This document shows positions 1 to 7,770 of a stretch of 64,000 nt of DNA, one piece after another. The notes under the pieces are model-generated. The model worked only from the letters and a program-made list of their open reading frames with translations. It was not told the origin of the DNA and ran no database searches. Within the stretch, counting starts at the first letter, position 1; every line of letters starts with the position of its first letter. The position numbers were made by a program, and so were the translations under genes. This stretch comes from Rhodococcus phenolicus (lineage in GTDB: Bacteria > Actinomycetota > Actinomycetes > Mycobacteriales > Mycobacteriaceae). Where the stretch lies: contig NZ_LRRH01000061.1 of assembly GCF_001646785.1 (NCBI RefSeq), positions 1 to 64,000 of the forward strand. Reading direction: 5' to 3'.

Positions 1-18
1 GGCCGTTGACCTGCGGAT

Positions 19-48
19 TTGTGCGTTTCGACGATGGTCGGCTAATGT
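19..48 (+). promoter_or_regulatory. Putative tRNA-cluster promoter
   Basis: A TTGTGC hexamer (19-24) lies 18 bases upstream of TAATGT (43-48), which fits an actinobacterial housekeeping promoter about 45 bases before the first tRNA. The remaining bases 1-91 show no gene. The -35 match is imperfect. Confidence 0.35.
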
Positions 49-91
49 TCTCAACCGCACCACGGAGAGCACGACGCCGAACGGTGCGAAT

Positions 92-164
92 GCGGATGTA
101 GCGCAGCTGGTAGCGCATCACCTTGCCAAGGTGAGGGTCGCGGGTTCGAATCCCGTCATCCGCT
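92..164 (+). tRNA. tRNA-Gly (GCC), copy 1
   Basis: A full cloverleaf can be folded: acceptor arms GCGGATG/CATCCGC, a D arm, an anticodon stem TCACC/GGTGA around TTGCCAA, and a T arm containing GGTTCGAAT. The anticodon GCC is at 125-127. The discriminator T is followed by CGAG, so the 3' CCA is not encoded. It is identical in body to the copy at 381-453. Confidence 0.96.
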
Positions 165-189
165 CGAGAGGTTGGACTCGACCTTTTAC

Positions 190-260
190 GGTGGAGTGGC
201 CGAGTGGTGAGGCAACGGCCTGCAAAGCCGTGCACACGGGTTCGATTCCCGTCTCCACCT
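190..260 (+). tRNA. tRNA-Cys (GCA)
   Basis: Acceptor arms GGTGGAG/CTCCACC, anticodon loop CTGCAAA with GCA at 222-224, and T loop TTCGATT form a 71-base tRNA. No CCA is encoded after the discriminator base. It sits 25 bases after the first tRNA-Gly and one base before tRNA-Val, so the cluster is probably cut from one transcript. Confidence 0.95.
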
Positions 261-261
261 C

Positions 262-333
262 GCGCGATTAGCTCAGCGGGAGAGCGCTTCCCTGACACGG
301 AAGAGGTCACTGGTTCAATCCCAGTATCGCGCA
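262..333 (+). tRNA. tRNA-Val (GAC), copy 1
   Basis: Acceptor arms GCGCGAT/ATCGCGC, anticodon GAC at 294-296 in loop CTGACAC, and T loop TTCAATC. The discriminator A is followed by an encoded CCA (334-336). The sequence is identical to the copy at 477-548. Confidence 0.95.
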
Positions 334-380
334 CCACGATCGACCTGCACGTGGGTCGATCGGTTGAAAATCACGTGCAT

Positions 381-453
381 GCGGATGTAGCGCAGCTGGT
401 AGCGCATCACCTTGCCAAGGTGAGGGTCGCGGGTTCGAATCCCGTCATCCGCT
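381..453 (+). tRNA. tRNA-Gly (GCC), copy 2
   Basis: Identical over its 73 bases to the tRNA at 92-164, with anticodon GCC at 414-416. Unlike copy 1 it is followed by an encoded CCA (454-456). Confidence 0.96.
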
Positions 454-476
454 CCACAACCGGCGTTTTCGAGCCG

Positions 477-548
477 GCGCGATTAGCTCAGCGGGAGAGC
501 GCTTCCCTGACACGGAAGAGGTCACTGGTTCAATCCCAGTATCGCGCA
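477..548 (+). tRNA. tRNA-Val (GAC), copy 2
   Basis: Identical to the tRNA at 262-333, anticodon GAC at 509-511, with encoded CCA (549-551). It is the last tRNA of the cluster and runs almost directly into a strong hairpin. Confidence 0.95.
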
Positions 549-554
549 CCAGAA

Positions 555-596
555 TACGACGAAGACCCCCTTCACACGAAGGGGGTCTTCGTCGTA
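555..596 (+). terminator. Long perfect hairpin ending the tRNA cluster
   Basis: Bases 555-573 and 578-596 form a perfect 19-bp stem with an ACAC loop, four bases after the last tRNA. There is no long T run, as is usual in high-GC actinobacteria. It is symmetrical, so it may also stop the minus-strand gene that ends at 683. Confidence 0.85.
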
Positions 597-682
597 GTGC
601 ACGGGTATAGGCCGGCAGCGGCCGGACGGCGAGACAGCCGCGAGCGCTGGTTCGCACGCGGCTGCCACCCCGGCCGCGCGGA

Positions 683-1213
683 TCAGCGCTCGCCGTACAG
701 ACGGTTGATTCCCGCGGTCATCGCGCGCAGCGTGGACTCCGCGGCCGTTGCACCGAGCCCCATGACCCAGCAGCTGCGCTCGTCGTGCGCCTCGCACAAC
801 AGGAACGTCGCGTGGCACTCGCCCATGTCCTGCCGGTGGAACGAGCGGATCTCCAGCCGGAACCCGAGCTCGTGGATCATGCCGGTCATTGCCGACACCG
901 GGCCGGTGGCGACGGAGGCGCTGCGGTGGATCGACCCGCCGAGGGTAAACGTCGCCTCGTAGGCGCACAGTCCCCCGGTCAGCGCGGCGGCGCTCCAGCC
1001 GCCGAGATGCAGCGGACCGTTCTGCGGGGCGTAGGTCGTCGTGAACTCGTCCCAGGACATGCCGGCGGCATGGGCGCGGAGCGCGAGCGGCAGGGCGCGA
1101 CCGTAGCGAGCTGCGAACGGGTCGAGCGAGGAGAGGCGATCCGTCTCGGTGCACGAACCGAAGGAACGGGCAGCGGAGCGACGATCGGAAGCGAGAGAAG
1201 TGAAGGCGTTCAT
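683..1213 (-). CDS. Orphan LeuA-type regulatory (dimerisation) domain protein
   Basis: 176 residues. The C-terminal half resembles the allosteric domain of 2-isopropylmalate synthase (LeuA): a glycine-rich GGSIHRSASVATGPVSA stretch (about 92-108) and a closing GLGATAAESTLRAMTAGINR helix typical of the leucine-binding domain. The N-terminal part, with a GMSWDEF segment, has no recognisable domain, and the TIM-barrel catalytic domain of LeuA is absent. I chose ATG 1213; the longer reading would begin at TTG 1258. Upstream lies a leader peptide with alternative stems, so expression may respond to amino-acid supply. By inference it could sense leucine or a relative, or partner another LeuA. The domain assignment is moderately secure; the function is unknown. 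Confidence 0.7.
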   Translation of the reverse strand: MNAFTSLASDRRSAARSFGSCTETDRLSSLDPFAARYGRALPLALRAHAAGMSWDEFTTTYAPQNGPLHLGGWSAAALTGGLCAYEATFTLGGSIHRSASVATGPVSAMTGMIHELGFRLEIRSFHRQDMGECHATFLLCEAHDERSCWVMGLGATAAESTLRAMTAGINRLYGER

Positions 1214-1282
1214 CGAAGGAGGTCTTCCACGAGAAGGAAGGACCGACAGGTAGCTCAACGACCCGCAGCGAGGGGTCGGTCC
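1214..1282 (-). promoter_or_regulatory. Putative attenuator of the LeuA-domain gene
   Basis: On the minus strand, GGACCGAC (1282-1275) can pair perfectly with GTCGGTCC (1247-1240). Alternatively its CGACCC part pairs with a GGGTCG just downstream. The two stems exclude each other. A third hairpin, GGTCCTTCC with GGAAGACC, would cover the GGAAG that may serve as ribosome-binding site for ATG 1213. There is no clear U run, so control of translation is at least as likely as termination. Confidence 0.45.
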
Positions 1283-1285
1283 GAA

Positions 1286-1327
1286 TCAGACCCCGCTACG
1301 GCGGTGAACTACGAGTACGCGCTTCAT
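1286..1327 (-). CDS. Leader peptide MKRVLVVHRRSGV
   Basis: A 13-codon reading frame (ATG 1327 to TGA 1286) encoding MKRVLVVHRRSGV, with V-L-V-V at positions 4-7 and five branched-chain residues in total. Just upstream on the same strand TTGCCT and TACTGT are spaced by 17 bases, a good -35/-10 pair. That places the transcription start at or a few bases before the ATG, so the leader would be nearly leaderless, as is common in Actinobacteria. It ends immediately before the alternative stems. The role is inferred from layout, not from a known family. Confidence 0.5.
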   Translation of the reverse strand: MKRVLVVHRRSGV

Positions 1328-1467
1328 GACACGTCACAGTAAAGCGTCGGACGAGGAAAGGCAACCGGGCAACGTCGGGGATACGTGATCGAAACGTGAC
1401 CGCCCGAAGTGGAACCTGAGGAACCCCTCATGTATTGTCGGTGATGCCATCCCCCCCGATGGTAGAT

Positions 1468-1505
1468 GAACCCCAGCCATGACCCCCCATCCAAGGCTGG
1501 GGTTC
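1468..1505. repeat. 11-bp hairpin in the 1214-1583 intergenic stretch
   Basis: GAACCCCAGCC (1468-1478) and GGCTGGGGTTC (1495-1505) form a perfect stem with a 16-base loop, about 80 bases before the GNAT gene. It could be a 5'-UTR structure or a weak terminator. The rest of 1328-1583 holds the promoter of the minus-strand leader and nothing else I can name. Confidence 0.5.
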
Positions 1506-1583
1506 AGCCATTTCCGGAGCAGGTCGAGTCGGGGCAGGTCGAGGCGCCGCCCACCAGCACCGAGCGGGTGGTCTACTGGATCC

Positions 1584-2138
1584 ATGTCCATGCCTTCAGT
1601 CGAAGAATCCGCCGTCTCCGTTGCCCGGGCCGGTATCTGGGACACCGAAACCCTCGCCGACGTCGCGGCCACCACGTTCCCGCTCGCATGCCCTCCCGGG
1701 GCGAACCGGGACGACATCGCGGCGTTCATCGCCCGGACCCTCTCGGCGGAACGCTTCGGCGAGTACCTGACCGATCCGACACGGATCGTGCTCAAGGCGA
1801 GCGTCGGTGGCGAGATCGTCGGCTACCTCATGGCGATCGACGCACCTCCCGCCGACCCTGACGTGGCGGCGATGATCACGGCGACACCGGCCGTGGAGAT
1901 CAGCAAGCTGTACGTGCTGCCCGGCCGCCACGGCACCGGTGTTTCGGCGGCACTGATGGCCGCGATCGTCGAGCACGCCGCAGAGACGGGCCGGGCAGGG
2001 CTGTGGCTCGGAGTGAACCAGGAGAACGAACGCGCCCGGCGCTTCTACACCAAGCAGGGATTCCGGACGGTCGGCACGCGCTCGTTCCAGGTGGGCACAC
2101 AGACGCACCAGGACTTCGTCATGCAACGCGAACTGTGA
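1584..2138 (+). CDS. GNAT family N-acetyltransferase
   Basis: 184 residues from ATG 1584 (ATG 1590 is a close alternative). The GNAT core is visible: strand 4 with EISKLYVLPGRHGTGVSAALM, where the R-x-x-G-T-G loop binds the acetyl-CoA pyrophosphate, then a C-terminal NENERARRFYTKQGFRTVG segment typical of the beta5-alpha4 region. The acceptor substrate cannot be read from sequence. The gene lies next to zapE, as does a GNAT gene in mycobacteria (Rv2669 beside Rv2670c, from memory). The two genes converge. Probably cytoplasmic, modifying a small amine or a protein N-terminus. Confidence 0.85.
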   Translation: MSMPSVEESAVSVARAGIWDTETLADVAATTFPLACPPGANRDDIAAFIARTLSAERFGEYLTDPTRIVLKASVGGEIVGYLMAIDAPPADPDVAAMITATPAVEISKLYVLPGRHGTGVSAALMAAIVEHAAETGRAGLWLGVNQENERARRFYTKQGFRTVGTRSFQVGTQTHQDFVMQREL

Positions 2139-2214
2139 GATCGGGAGTCCGCCGACCCCTCGGATACACGCGGGAGGTCGGTGGACACCGGCGGGCCGGT
2201 GCGGCGCTCCCCCG

Positions 2215-3228
2215 TCAGCTGGCGGCGACCTCGAAACGCGAGAGGGCCAGCAGACGCGACGTCGCACGCAGGTACTTCTTGCGGTAGCCGCCGGCCAGCA
2301 TCTCCGGCGTGAAGATCTCGTCCAGCTTCGCCCCGGCCACCGTGACCGGGATGCTGGCGTCGTACAGGCGGTCGGCGAGCACCACCAGACGCAACGCGAC
2401 GGACTGGTCCTGCGCCGGATGCACGCCGTTGAGGAACACCGCCGTCACGCCCTCGATGAGCTTGCCGTAGCGCGACGGGTGCAGGGTGCTCAGGTGCGCG
2501 CACAGCTCGTCGAAGTCGTCGAGCGTGGAACCGGGGACCGCCTCGGCGCGTTCGATCAGTTCCTCGGCCGCGATCGGCTCCGGCGCGGGCGGCAGGTCGC
2601 GGTGCCGGTAGTCCGGGCCGTCGACGCGCAGCGTCTCGAAGATCGACGAGAGCTTCTTGATCTCGCGGAGGAAGTCCTGGGCAGCGAACCGTCCCTCACC
2701 GAGCTGGCCGGGAAGTGTGTTGGAGGTCGCGACGATCGACACTCCACGTGCCGACAGCTCGGTCAGCAGGCGCGAGACCAGCATCGTGTCGCCCGGATCG
2801 TCGAGTTCGAACTCGTCGATGCACAGCACGCTGTGGGTGGAAAGCTCCTCGACGGCCTTGTTGAAACCGAGCGCACCGACCACGTGCGTCAGTTCGACGA
2901 ACGTGCCGAATGCCTTGGGCGAGGGTGCGCTGTGGAAGATCGACGCCAGCAGGTGGGTCTTACCGACACCGAACCCGCCGTCGAGGTACAGGCCTGCGCC
3001 AGTGGACGGCGCCTTGCGGCCGAAGAGGCCGCGCTTGCCGCCGCGGATCTTGCCGACCTTGCCGACGAACTCCTCGGCAGCGCGGACCGCCGCGGCCTGG
3101 CTCGGCTGGTTCGGGTCGGGGATGTACGAAGCGAAACTCACCTCGTCGAACATCGCGGGCGGCACGAGCTGTGCAACCAATTGTTCGGCCGGCACCACGG
3201 GACTGCGATCGACGAGACGTTCCTGCAT
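2215..3228 (-). CDS. zapE: ZapE/AFG1-type ATPase
   Basis: 337 residues, normal for the AFG1/ZapE family of AAA-like P-loop ATPases. Walker A is GGFGVGKT at 84-91 and Walker B VLCIDEF ends at 140; an N-terminal SFASY segment and a C-terminal LRLVVLADRLYD region also fit the family. In Escherichia coli ZapE acts at the constricting Z-ring; the mitochondrial homologue helps remove damaged membrane proteins. The role in actinobacteria is less clear. ATG 3228 has a GGAGGA just two bases upstream, unusually close, so a nearby alternative start is possible. Transcribed away from the secreted hydrolase gene at 3405. Confidence 0.9.
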   Translation of the reverse strand: MQERLVDRSPVVPAEQLVAQLVPPAMFDEVSFASYIPDPNQPSQAAAVRAAEEFVGKVGKIRGGKRGLFGRKAPSTGAGLYLDGGFGVGKTHLLASIFHSAPSPKAFGTFVELTHVVGALGFNKAVEELSTHSVLCIDEFELDDPGDTMLVSRLLTELSARGVSIVATSNTLPGQLGEGRFAAQDFLREIKKLSSIFETLRVDGPDYRHRDLPPAPEPIAAEELIERAEAVPGSTLDDFDELCAHLSTLHPSRYGKLIEGVTAVFLNGVHPAQDQSVALRLVVLADRLYDASIPVTVAGAKLDEIFTPEMLAGGYRKKYLRATSRLLALSRFEVAAS

Positions 3229-3404
3229 TCCTCCAGGGTAGAGGCGGGTGATGAGGCCATACCTACACCAGCGGCGGAATGCGACCTACTTCACATCCCC
3301 GTCACCCGATCGTCACCTCGTGAGAGTACTCGCGTCACATCGGCGCGTATGGTCCGCGCGGACCGGTGCGCACCCGGATCGCGGTGACCTGGCAGGCTGT
3401 CGGC

Positions 3405-4964
3405 ATGCGCAGAACCGGTGTGCTCGCGGTCTCACTCGTCGCACTCGCGTCGACGGTCGCAGCCTGCGGAACGGGACCTTCGGCACGACCCGACGTCGCG
3501 GTGGTTCAGGACGTCGGGGACGGCGCCGTGCCCGCAACCGAGGAGGAGGACGCCGCCGCACCCGAACTACCCGTTCCCGAGCAGGACCTGGCGTGGCGCG
3601 ACTGCACCGCGGATACCCTGTCGGCGCAGAGGCTCCCGGCCGGCCCGACCGGGCTGATCCTCGAGTGCGCCGAGATCACCGCTCCTATCGACGAGGCCGG
3701 AACGGTCCCGGGGACGTTCCCGCTCGGGGTGCTGCGGGCACGCGTGCCGCAGACGCCGACCGAGGCAGCTCCGCTCGTGCTCACCACCGGATCGAACATG
3801 CCGTCCGGGACCGCGCTCGCCGCCCTCGCCACCGGCCCGATGTCCGGTGTGCTCGCCACACGGTCGATCGTCGCGGTCGACCGTCGCGGGATCGGCGCGT
3901 CGCAGCCCATCGACTGCGTCTTCCCCGCCGACCTCCGCGCGCTCGGCGATCTGGGCCAGTTCGGCCGCACCGGCGACGGACCGACCCGGGTCGCCGAACT
4001 CGGCCGCCAGGCCACCATCGCGTGCACCGATTATCTGCAGCCGCAGGAGCTGATGTTCGGTGCGGCCCATGCCGCCGACGACCTCGAGCAGTTGCGGCTG
4101 GCCTGGAACGTGGAACGGATCGGCCTCCTCGGTATCGGCAACGGCGCGACCATCGCGCTGGCGTATGCCGCCGAGCACCCGGAGAACGTCGGCCGGCTGA
4201 TCCTCGATTCGCCCGCCGCCGCCACCGCGGACGCCGAACTTCTCGCGGAGAGCCGGGCACGCGGCGCCGAAGCCGCGGTCGATGCGTTCGCCCGCCAGTG
4301 TGTGGCGCTGGAGTGCTCGCTCGGCGCCGACCCTCGTGCCGTCCTCGAGGAACTGCACGCGAAGGCGGCGAGCGGGGAGCTCGCACCGTTGTCGTCGAAC
4401 GCGTTGCTGACCGCTCTCACCGGCTTCCTCGGCAGCCCCCGGGCCGATCTGCAGTCCCGGGTCCGGGAACTGTCCGATGCGCTGGCCGCTGCCCGTGACG
4501 GCGACGTGATGCCGCTGCTCGAACTCGTCGACCCCGCCGAGGCGCAGCTGGCGTCGGCAGGCCAGTTCGTGTCCCGATGCAGCGACACGCAGCGCCGGCC
4601 CACCCCCACCCGTGCGCTGGAGCTGCAGCAGACCTGGGGTTCGAGCTACCCGCTGTTCGGCGCCGACACCGCGACCGGACTGACGGCGTGCTCGGCATGG
4701 CCGAGCATGCCGGCGCCGCCGCTGCCGGACGGGGTGGACGTGCCGGTGCTCGTCTTCGGGGCGCCCGCCGACCCGATCGTCGGCAGCGGCGGTCTCGAAT
4801 CGGTGACCGGAGCCCTCACCGCGGTGGGTGCCCGATGGGCCGTCGTGTCCTGGCAGGGCGCCGGTTATTCGGCGACCCTGCATTCGACGTGCGCGCAGGC
4901 CCGGGTGGCGGCGTATCTGGAGACCGGCGATCTGCCGCCGAACGGCAGCCTGTGTCCGGCCTGA
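3405..4964 (+). CDS. Exported alpha/beta-hydrolase-fold lipoprotein, probably inactive
   Basis: 519 residues. An N-terminal signal ends in the lipobox TVAAC with Cys21, predicting a membrane-anchored lipoprotein. The fold follows the secreted tripeptidyl-aminopeptidase group (SlpD/SlpE, Hip1-like): an oxyanion-side VAVDRRGIGAS segment, a nucleophile elbow and a TAP-like C-terminal region with conserved Cys residues. However, the elbow reads GIGNG (243-247) where GxSxG is expected, and the C-terminal catalytic-His position appears to read GAG rather than GHG. So it looks like a pseudo-enzyme. The start follows from the signal peptide. It precedes aftC in the same direction with about 60 bases between, the same neighbourhood as Rv2672-Rv2673 in M. 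tuberculosis. Confidence 0.82.
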   Translation: MRRTGVLAVSLVALASTVAACGTGPSARPDVAVVQDVGDGAVPATEEEDAAAPELPVPEQDLAWRDCTADTLSAQRLPAGPTGLILECAEITAPIDEAGTVPGTFPLGVLRARVPQTPTEAAPLVLTTGSNMPSGTALAALATGPMSGVLATRSIVAVDRRGIGASQPIDCVFPADLRALGDLGQFGRTGDGPTRVAELGRQATIACTDYLQPQELMFGAAHAADDLEQLRLAWNVERIGLLGIGNGATIALAYAAEHPENVGRLILDSPAAATADAELLAESRARGAEAAVDAFARQCVALECSLGADPRAVLEELHAKAASGELAPLSSNALLTALTGFLGSPRADLQSRVRELSDALAAARDGDVMPLLELVDPAEAQLASAGQFVSRCSDTQRRPTPTRALELQQTWGSSYPLFGADTATGLTACSAWPSMPAPPLPDGVDVPVLVFGAPADPIVGSGGLESVTGALTAVGARWAVVSWQGAGYSATLHSTCAQARVAAYLETGDLPPNGSLCPA

Positions 4965-5025
4965 GCGCAGGGGCGCGTCGGGGCGGGTCGATCACGAGGC
5001 GGTCGCTCCGGTGTACCGTGCCGTA

Positions 5026-6309
5026 GTGTTCCTCAGTCGTCTCGAGCCCCGCACCGCCCGCACCACCGTGGAGGTGGTCAAGTGCGTTGTGTGGCCGTTG
5101 GCCGTTCTCACGGTGCTCCATCGTGTCGTGATCAAGGCCGTCAACGGCTTCCGGACCGACGACTTCGCACCTGTCTACAACGCGGCGCTGGCGTTCCTCA
5201 ACCGGCAGCCGGTGTACACGGCGAATTTCAAGTGGGTCGATCCGCACTACCTGTATCCGCCGTCGGGCACGTTGCTGATCTCGCCGATCGCCGTGATCGA
5301 TCCCGAACGCTCCCGCTGGTTGTTCATCCTCGCCAACGCGATCGCCGTGCTCGTCGCCCTGTACCTGCTGCTGCGCATGTTCGGCTACGGCCTCGACTCG
5401 GTGATCGCGCCGATCCTCGTGCTCGGCGCGTTCACCTCCGAGACGGTGACGAACACGCTGGTCTTCACCAACATCAACGGGCTCGTGTTGCTCGGCGAGA
5501 TCGCGTTCCTGACATTGCTGCTCAAACGTCGTGATCTGTGGGCCGGGGCGGCTCTCGGCCTGACCTTCGCGGTGAAGCCCGTCCTGGCACCGTTGTTGTT
5601 CCTTCCGCTGGTTCGCGGGCAGTGGAAGGTGTTCGTCACGGCAGTCGGGGTTCCCGTCGCTCTCATGGCGATCGCGTGGCCGCTGTCTGTCGACGCCTGG
5701 CAGTTCGTCGAGCACACGACGCCGTACCTCCTCGAGGCCCGCGACTACTTCAACAGCGCCATCGTCGGCAACGGCATGTACTACGGCCTGCCGGCATGGC
5801 TCGTCCTGGGGCTCCGCGCCGTCCTCGGGGTCATGGTGCTGGTGTCGCTGTGGCTGCTGTACCGCTACTGCCGCCAGGACGAACTGTTCTTCGTCGGCAC
5901 CGCGACCGGTGTGTTGCTGACCGCGTCGTTCCTGCTCGGTTCGCTCGGCCAGATGTACTACTCGATGATGCTGTTCCCCCTGCTGATGACGGTGGTGCTG
6001 CCGAATTCGGTGATGCGGAACTGGCCGGCCTGGCTGGCTGTGTACGGCTTCCTCAGCTACGACAGTTGGCTGTCGGCCCGCTGGCCGGAGATGGGCCGGG
6101 CCGCCGAGTACATGAAGACGACGTTCGGATGGTCGTTGCTGCTCATCGTCGTGTTCGCGGTGCTGGTCGACCGGTACCTCGCCGCGCGCCGCGAGGGGCG
6201 GCTCGATGCGGGGATCGAACCGGCGTTCCTACTGCCGAAGGAGCCCGTCGCCGCCGGCGAACCCGAGGAACCCGGGGAGCGCGTGGCCGCACCCGCCGTC
6301 CGCGACTAG
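5026..6309 (+). CDS. aftC: Arabinofuranosyltransferase AftC
   Basis: About 427 residues from GTG 5026 (GTG 5011 also possible). It is a polytopic GT-C glycosyltransferase of the DUF2029/GT87 group. Diagnostic stretches are TDDFAPVYNA near the N-terminus with the acidic pair expected to be catalytic, VDPHYLYPPSGTLL, NTLVFTNINGLVLL, and SMMLFPLLMTVVLPNSVMRNW. They match my memory of M. tuberculosis AftC (Rv2673) closely. AftC adds alpha-1,3 branches to arabinan of arabinogalactan and lipoarabinomannan, using decaprenyl-phosphoryl-arabinose on the outer face of the plasma membrane. A soluble, charged C-terminal tail follows the last membrane segment. msrB starts 10 bases later, so the two are likely cotranscribed. 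Confidence 0.93.
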   Translation: MFLSRLEPRTARTTVEVVKCVVWPLAVLTVLHRVVIKAVNGFRTDDFAPVYNAALAFLNRQPVYTANFKWVDPHYLYPPSGTLLISPIAVIDPERSRWLFILANAIAVLVALYLLLRMFGYGLDSVIAPILVLGAFTSETVTNTLVFTNINGLVLLGEIAFLTLLLKRRDLWAGAALGLTFAVKPVLAPLLFLPLVRGQWKVFVTAVGVPVALMAIAWPLSVDAWQFVEHTTPYLLEARDYFNSAIVGNGMYYGLPAWLVLGLRAVLGVMVLVSLWLLYRYCRQDELFFVGTATGVLLTASFLLGSLGQMYYSMMLFPLLMTVVLPNSVMRNWPAWLAVYGFLSYDSWLSARWPEMGRAAEYMKTTFGWSLLLIVVFAVLVDRYLAARREGRLDAGIEPAFLLPKEPVAAGEPEEPGERVAAPAVRD

Positions 6310-6319
6310 CCTCGGCGGC

Positions 6320-6748
6320 ATGACTTCCACCCCCCGTCCGGAACCCGCCCCCAAGGTCGAACGCAGCGACGACGAATGGCGCGCGCTCCTGTCCCCCGAG
6401 GAGTTCGCAGTGCTGCGTCGGGCCGGCACCGAACGCCCGTTCGTCGGCGAGTACACCGACACCGAGACCGAAGGTGTCTACCAGTGCCGGGCCTGCGGGA
6501 CCGAGTTGTTCCGCAGCAGCGAGAAGTTCCATTCCCATTGCGGATGGCCGTCGTTCTTCGACCCGGCCGATTCCGACGCGGTGATCCTGCGGCCCGACGA
6601 TTCGCTGGGCATGCGCCGGGTCGAGGTGCTGTGCGCGTCGTGTCACAGCCACCTCGGGCACGTGTTCGAGGGCGAGGGCTATCCGACGCCGACCGATCAG
6701 CGATACTGCATCAACTCGATCTCCCTGCGCCTCGTCCCGAAGGCGTGA
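6320..6748 (+). CDS. msrB: Peptide-methionine (R)-S-oxide reductase MsrB
   Basis: 142 residues, standard for a free MsrB. Zinc is held by two CxxC pairs (Cys56/Cys59 and Cys105/Cys108); the catalytic Cys130 lies in RYCINSISL, and HSHCGWPSF and HLGHVFEGEG are family signatures. It reduces methionine-R-sulfoxide in proteins with thioredoxin as electron donor. ATG 6320 is 10 bases after aftC, the same pairing as Rv2673-Rv2674 in M. tuberculosis. The end of the gene is followed by a short hairpin. Confidence 0.97.
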   Translation: MTSTPRPEPAPKVERSDDEWRALLSPEEFAVLRRAGTERPFVGEYTDTETEGVYQCRACGTELFRSSEKFHSHCGWPSFFDPADSDAVILRPDDSLGMRRVEVLCASCHSHLGHVFEGEGYPTPTDQRYCINSISLRLVPKA

Positions 6749-6755
6749 CGGCCTT

Positions 6756-6782
6756 CCGGCTGCGGAATCCCCTCGCAGCCGG
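6756..6782 (+). terminator. Hairpin between msrB and ldh
   Basis: CCGGCTGCG (6756-6764) and CGCAGCCGG (6774-6782) form a 9-bp stem right after msrB. Its right edge touches the GGGAGGA ribosome-binding site of ldh, so it may be a weak terminator or affect ldh translation. Confidence 0.45.
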
Positions 6783-6794
6783 GAGGATCGGGGC

Positions 6795-7760
6795 ATGGCC
6801 GATCACAGTGCGGGCAGATCGAAGGTGAAGTTGTCGATCGTGGGCGCGGGCGCTGTCGGCACCGCGATCGCGTACGCGTGCCTGATCCGCGGTTCGGCCG
6901 GGGCCCTGGCGTTGTTCGACACCGACGCCGACAAGGTCGGCGCCGAGGTTCTCGACCTCAATCACGGCACCCAGTTCGCACCGCCGTGCCGGATCGGGGG
7001 TGGCGCCGACCTCGATGTCACCACCGGCTCGGACATGATCGTCGTGACCGCCGGTGCCAAACAGAGGCCCGGGCAGTCCCGGCTGGATCTCGCAGCGTCG
7101 AACGTCGCCCTCGTGCAGTCACTGACGCCCGCGCTGCTCGAGCGGTCCCCCGACGCGGTCGTGCTGTTCGTCAGCAATCCCGTGGACATCGTCACCCACG
7201 CCGCGATCACCGCGACCGGTGCACCTCCCGGGCGCATCTTCGGGTCGGGCACCGTGCTCGATTCCGGTCGTCTGCGTTTCCTGATCGCCGATCGCGCGGG
7301 AGTGGCGGTGGAGAACGTGCACGCCGTCGTCGTCGGTGAGCACGGCGACTCGGAGATCACGCTGTGGTCGGGCGTGACGATCGGCGGGGTGCCCGCCGAC
7401 GTATTCGTCGCCGAGGACGGGGCAACCTTCGACGCCGCGACCCGCGCGGAGATCTCGCAGCAGGTGGTGCACAGCGCCTACGAGATCATCCGCGGCAAGG
7501 GCGCGACGAATCTGGCGATCGGGTTGTCCACGGCCCGCATCGTCGAGTCGGTATTGCGGGATCAGCACCGGGTGCTGCCGGTGTCGACCCTGCAGAGCGG
7601 AACCGGGGATTCCGCCGGGGTGTGCCTGTCACTGCCGACCGTCGTCGACGGTCGCGGCGCGGGCAGGGTCCTCGAGGTGCCGATGTCGGACGAGGAACGC
7701 GCCGGCCTGCGGGAGTCGGCGCGGACGTTGCGGGAGGTCCAGGCCACTCTCGAAGGCTGA
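6795..7760 (+). CDS. ldh: L-lactate dehydrogenase
   Basis: 321 residues, normal for NAD-dependent L-LDH. The Rossmann motif GAGAVGTA starts at residue 17 with Asp42 at the end of strand 2 (NAD preference). AGAKQRPGQSR carries the mobile-loop Arg91, and GEHGDSE carries catalytic His183. GTVLDSGRLR supplies the substrate-binding Arg. It interconverts pyruvate and lactate. A good GGGAGGA site precedes ATG 6795. The gene converges on the molybdopterin oxidoreductase with 10 bases between stops. Malate dehydrogenase is the main alternative, but the Q-R-P spacing and GTVLDSGR favour lactate. Confidence 0.93.
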   Translation: MADHSAGRSKVKLSIVGAGAVGTAIAYACLIRGSAGALALFDTDADKVGAEVLDLNHGTQFAPPCRIGGGADLDVTTGSDMIVVTAGAKQRPGQSRLDLAASNVALVQSLTPALLERSPDAVVLFVSNPVDIVTHAAITATGAPPGRIFGSGTVLDSGRLRFLIADRAGVAVENVHAVVVGEHGDSEITLWSGVTIGGVPADVFVAEDGATFDAATRAEISQQVVHSAYEIIRGKGATNLAIGLSTARIVESVLRDQHRVLPVSTLQSGTGDSAGVCLSLPTVVDGRGAGRVLEVPMSDEERAGLRESARTLREVQATLEG

Positions 7761-7770
7761 CTACGCAGGC

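Noticed and set aside
204-962. Open frame running through the tRNA cluster
   Set aside because: It translates tRNA genes and a terminator; structural RNA explains the sequence fully.
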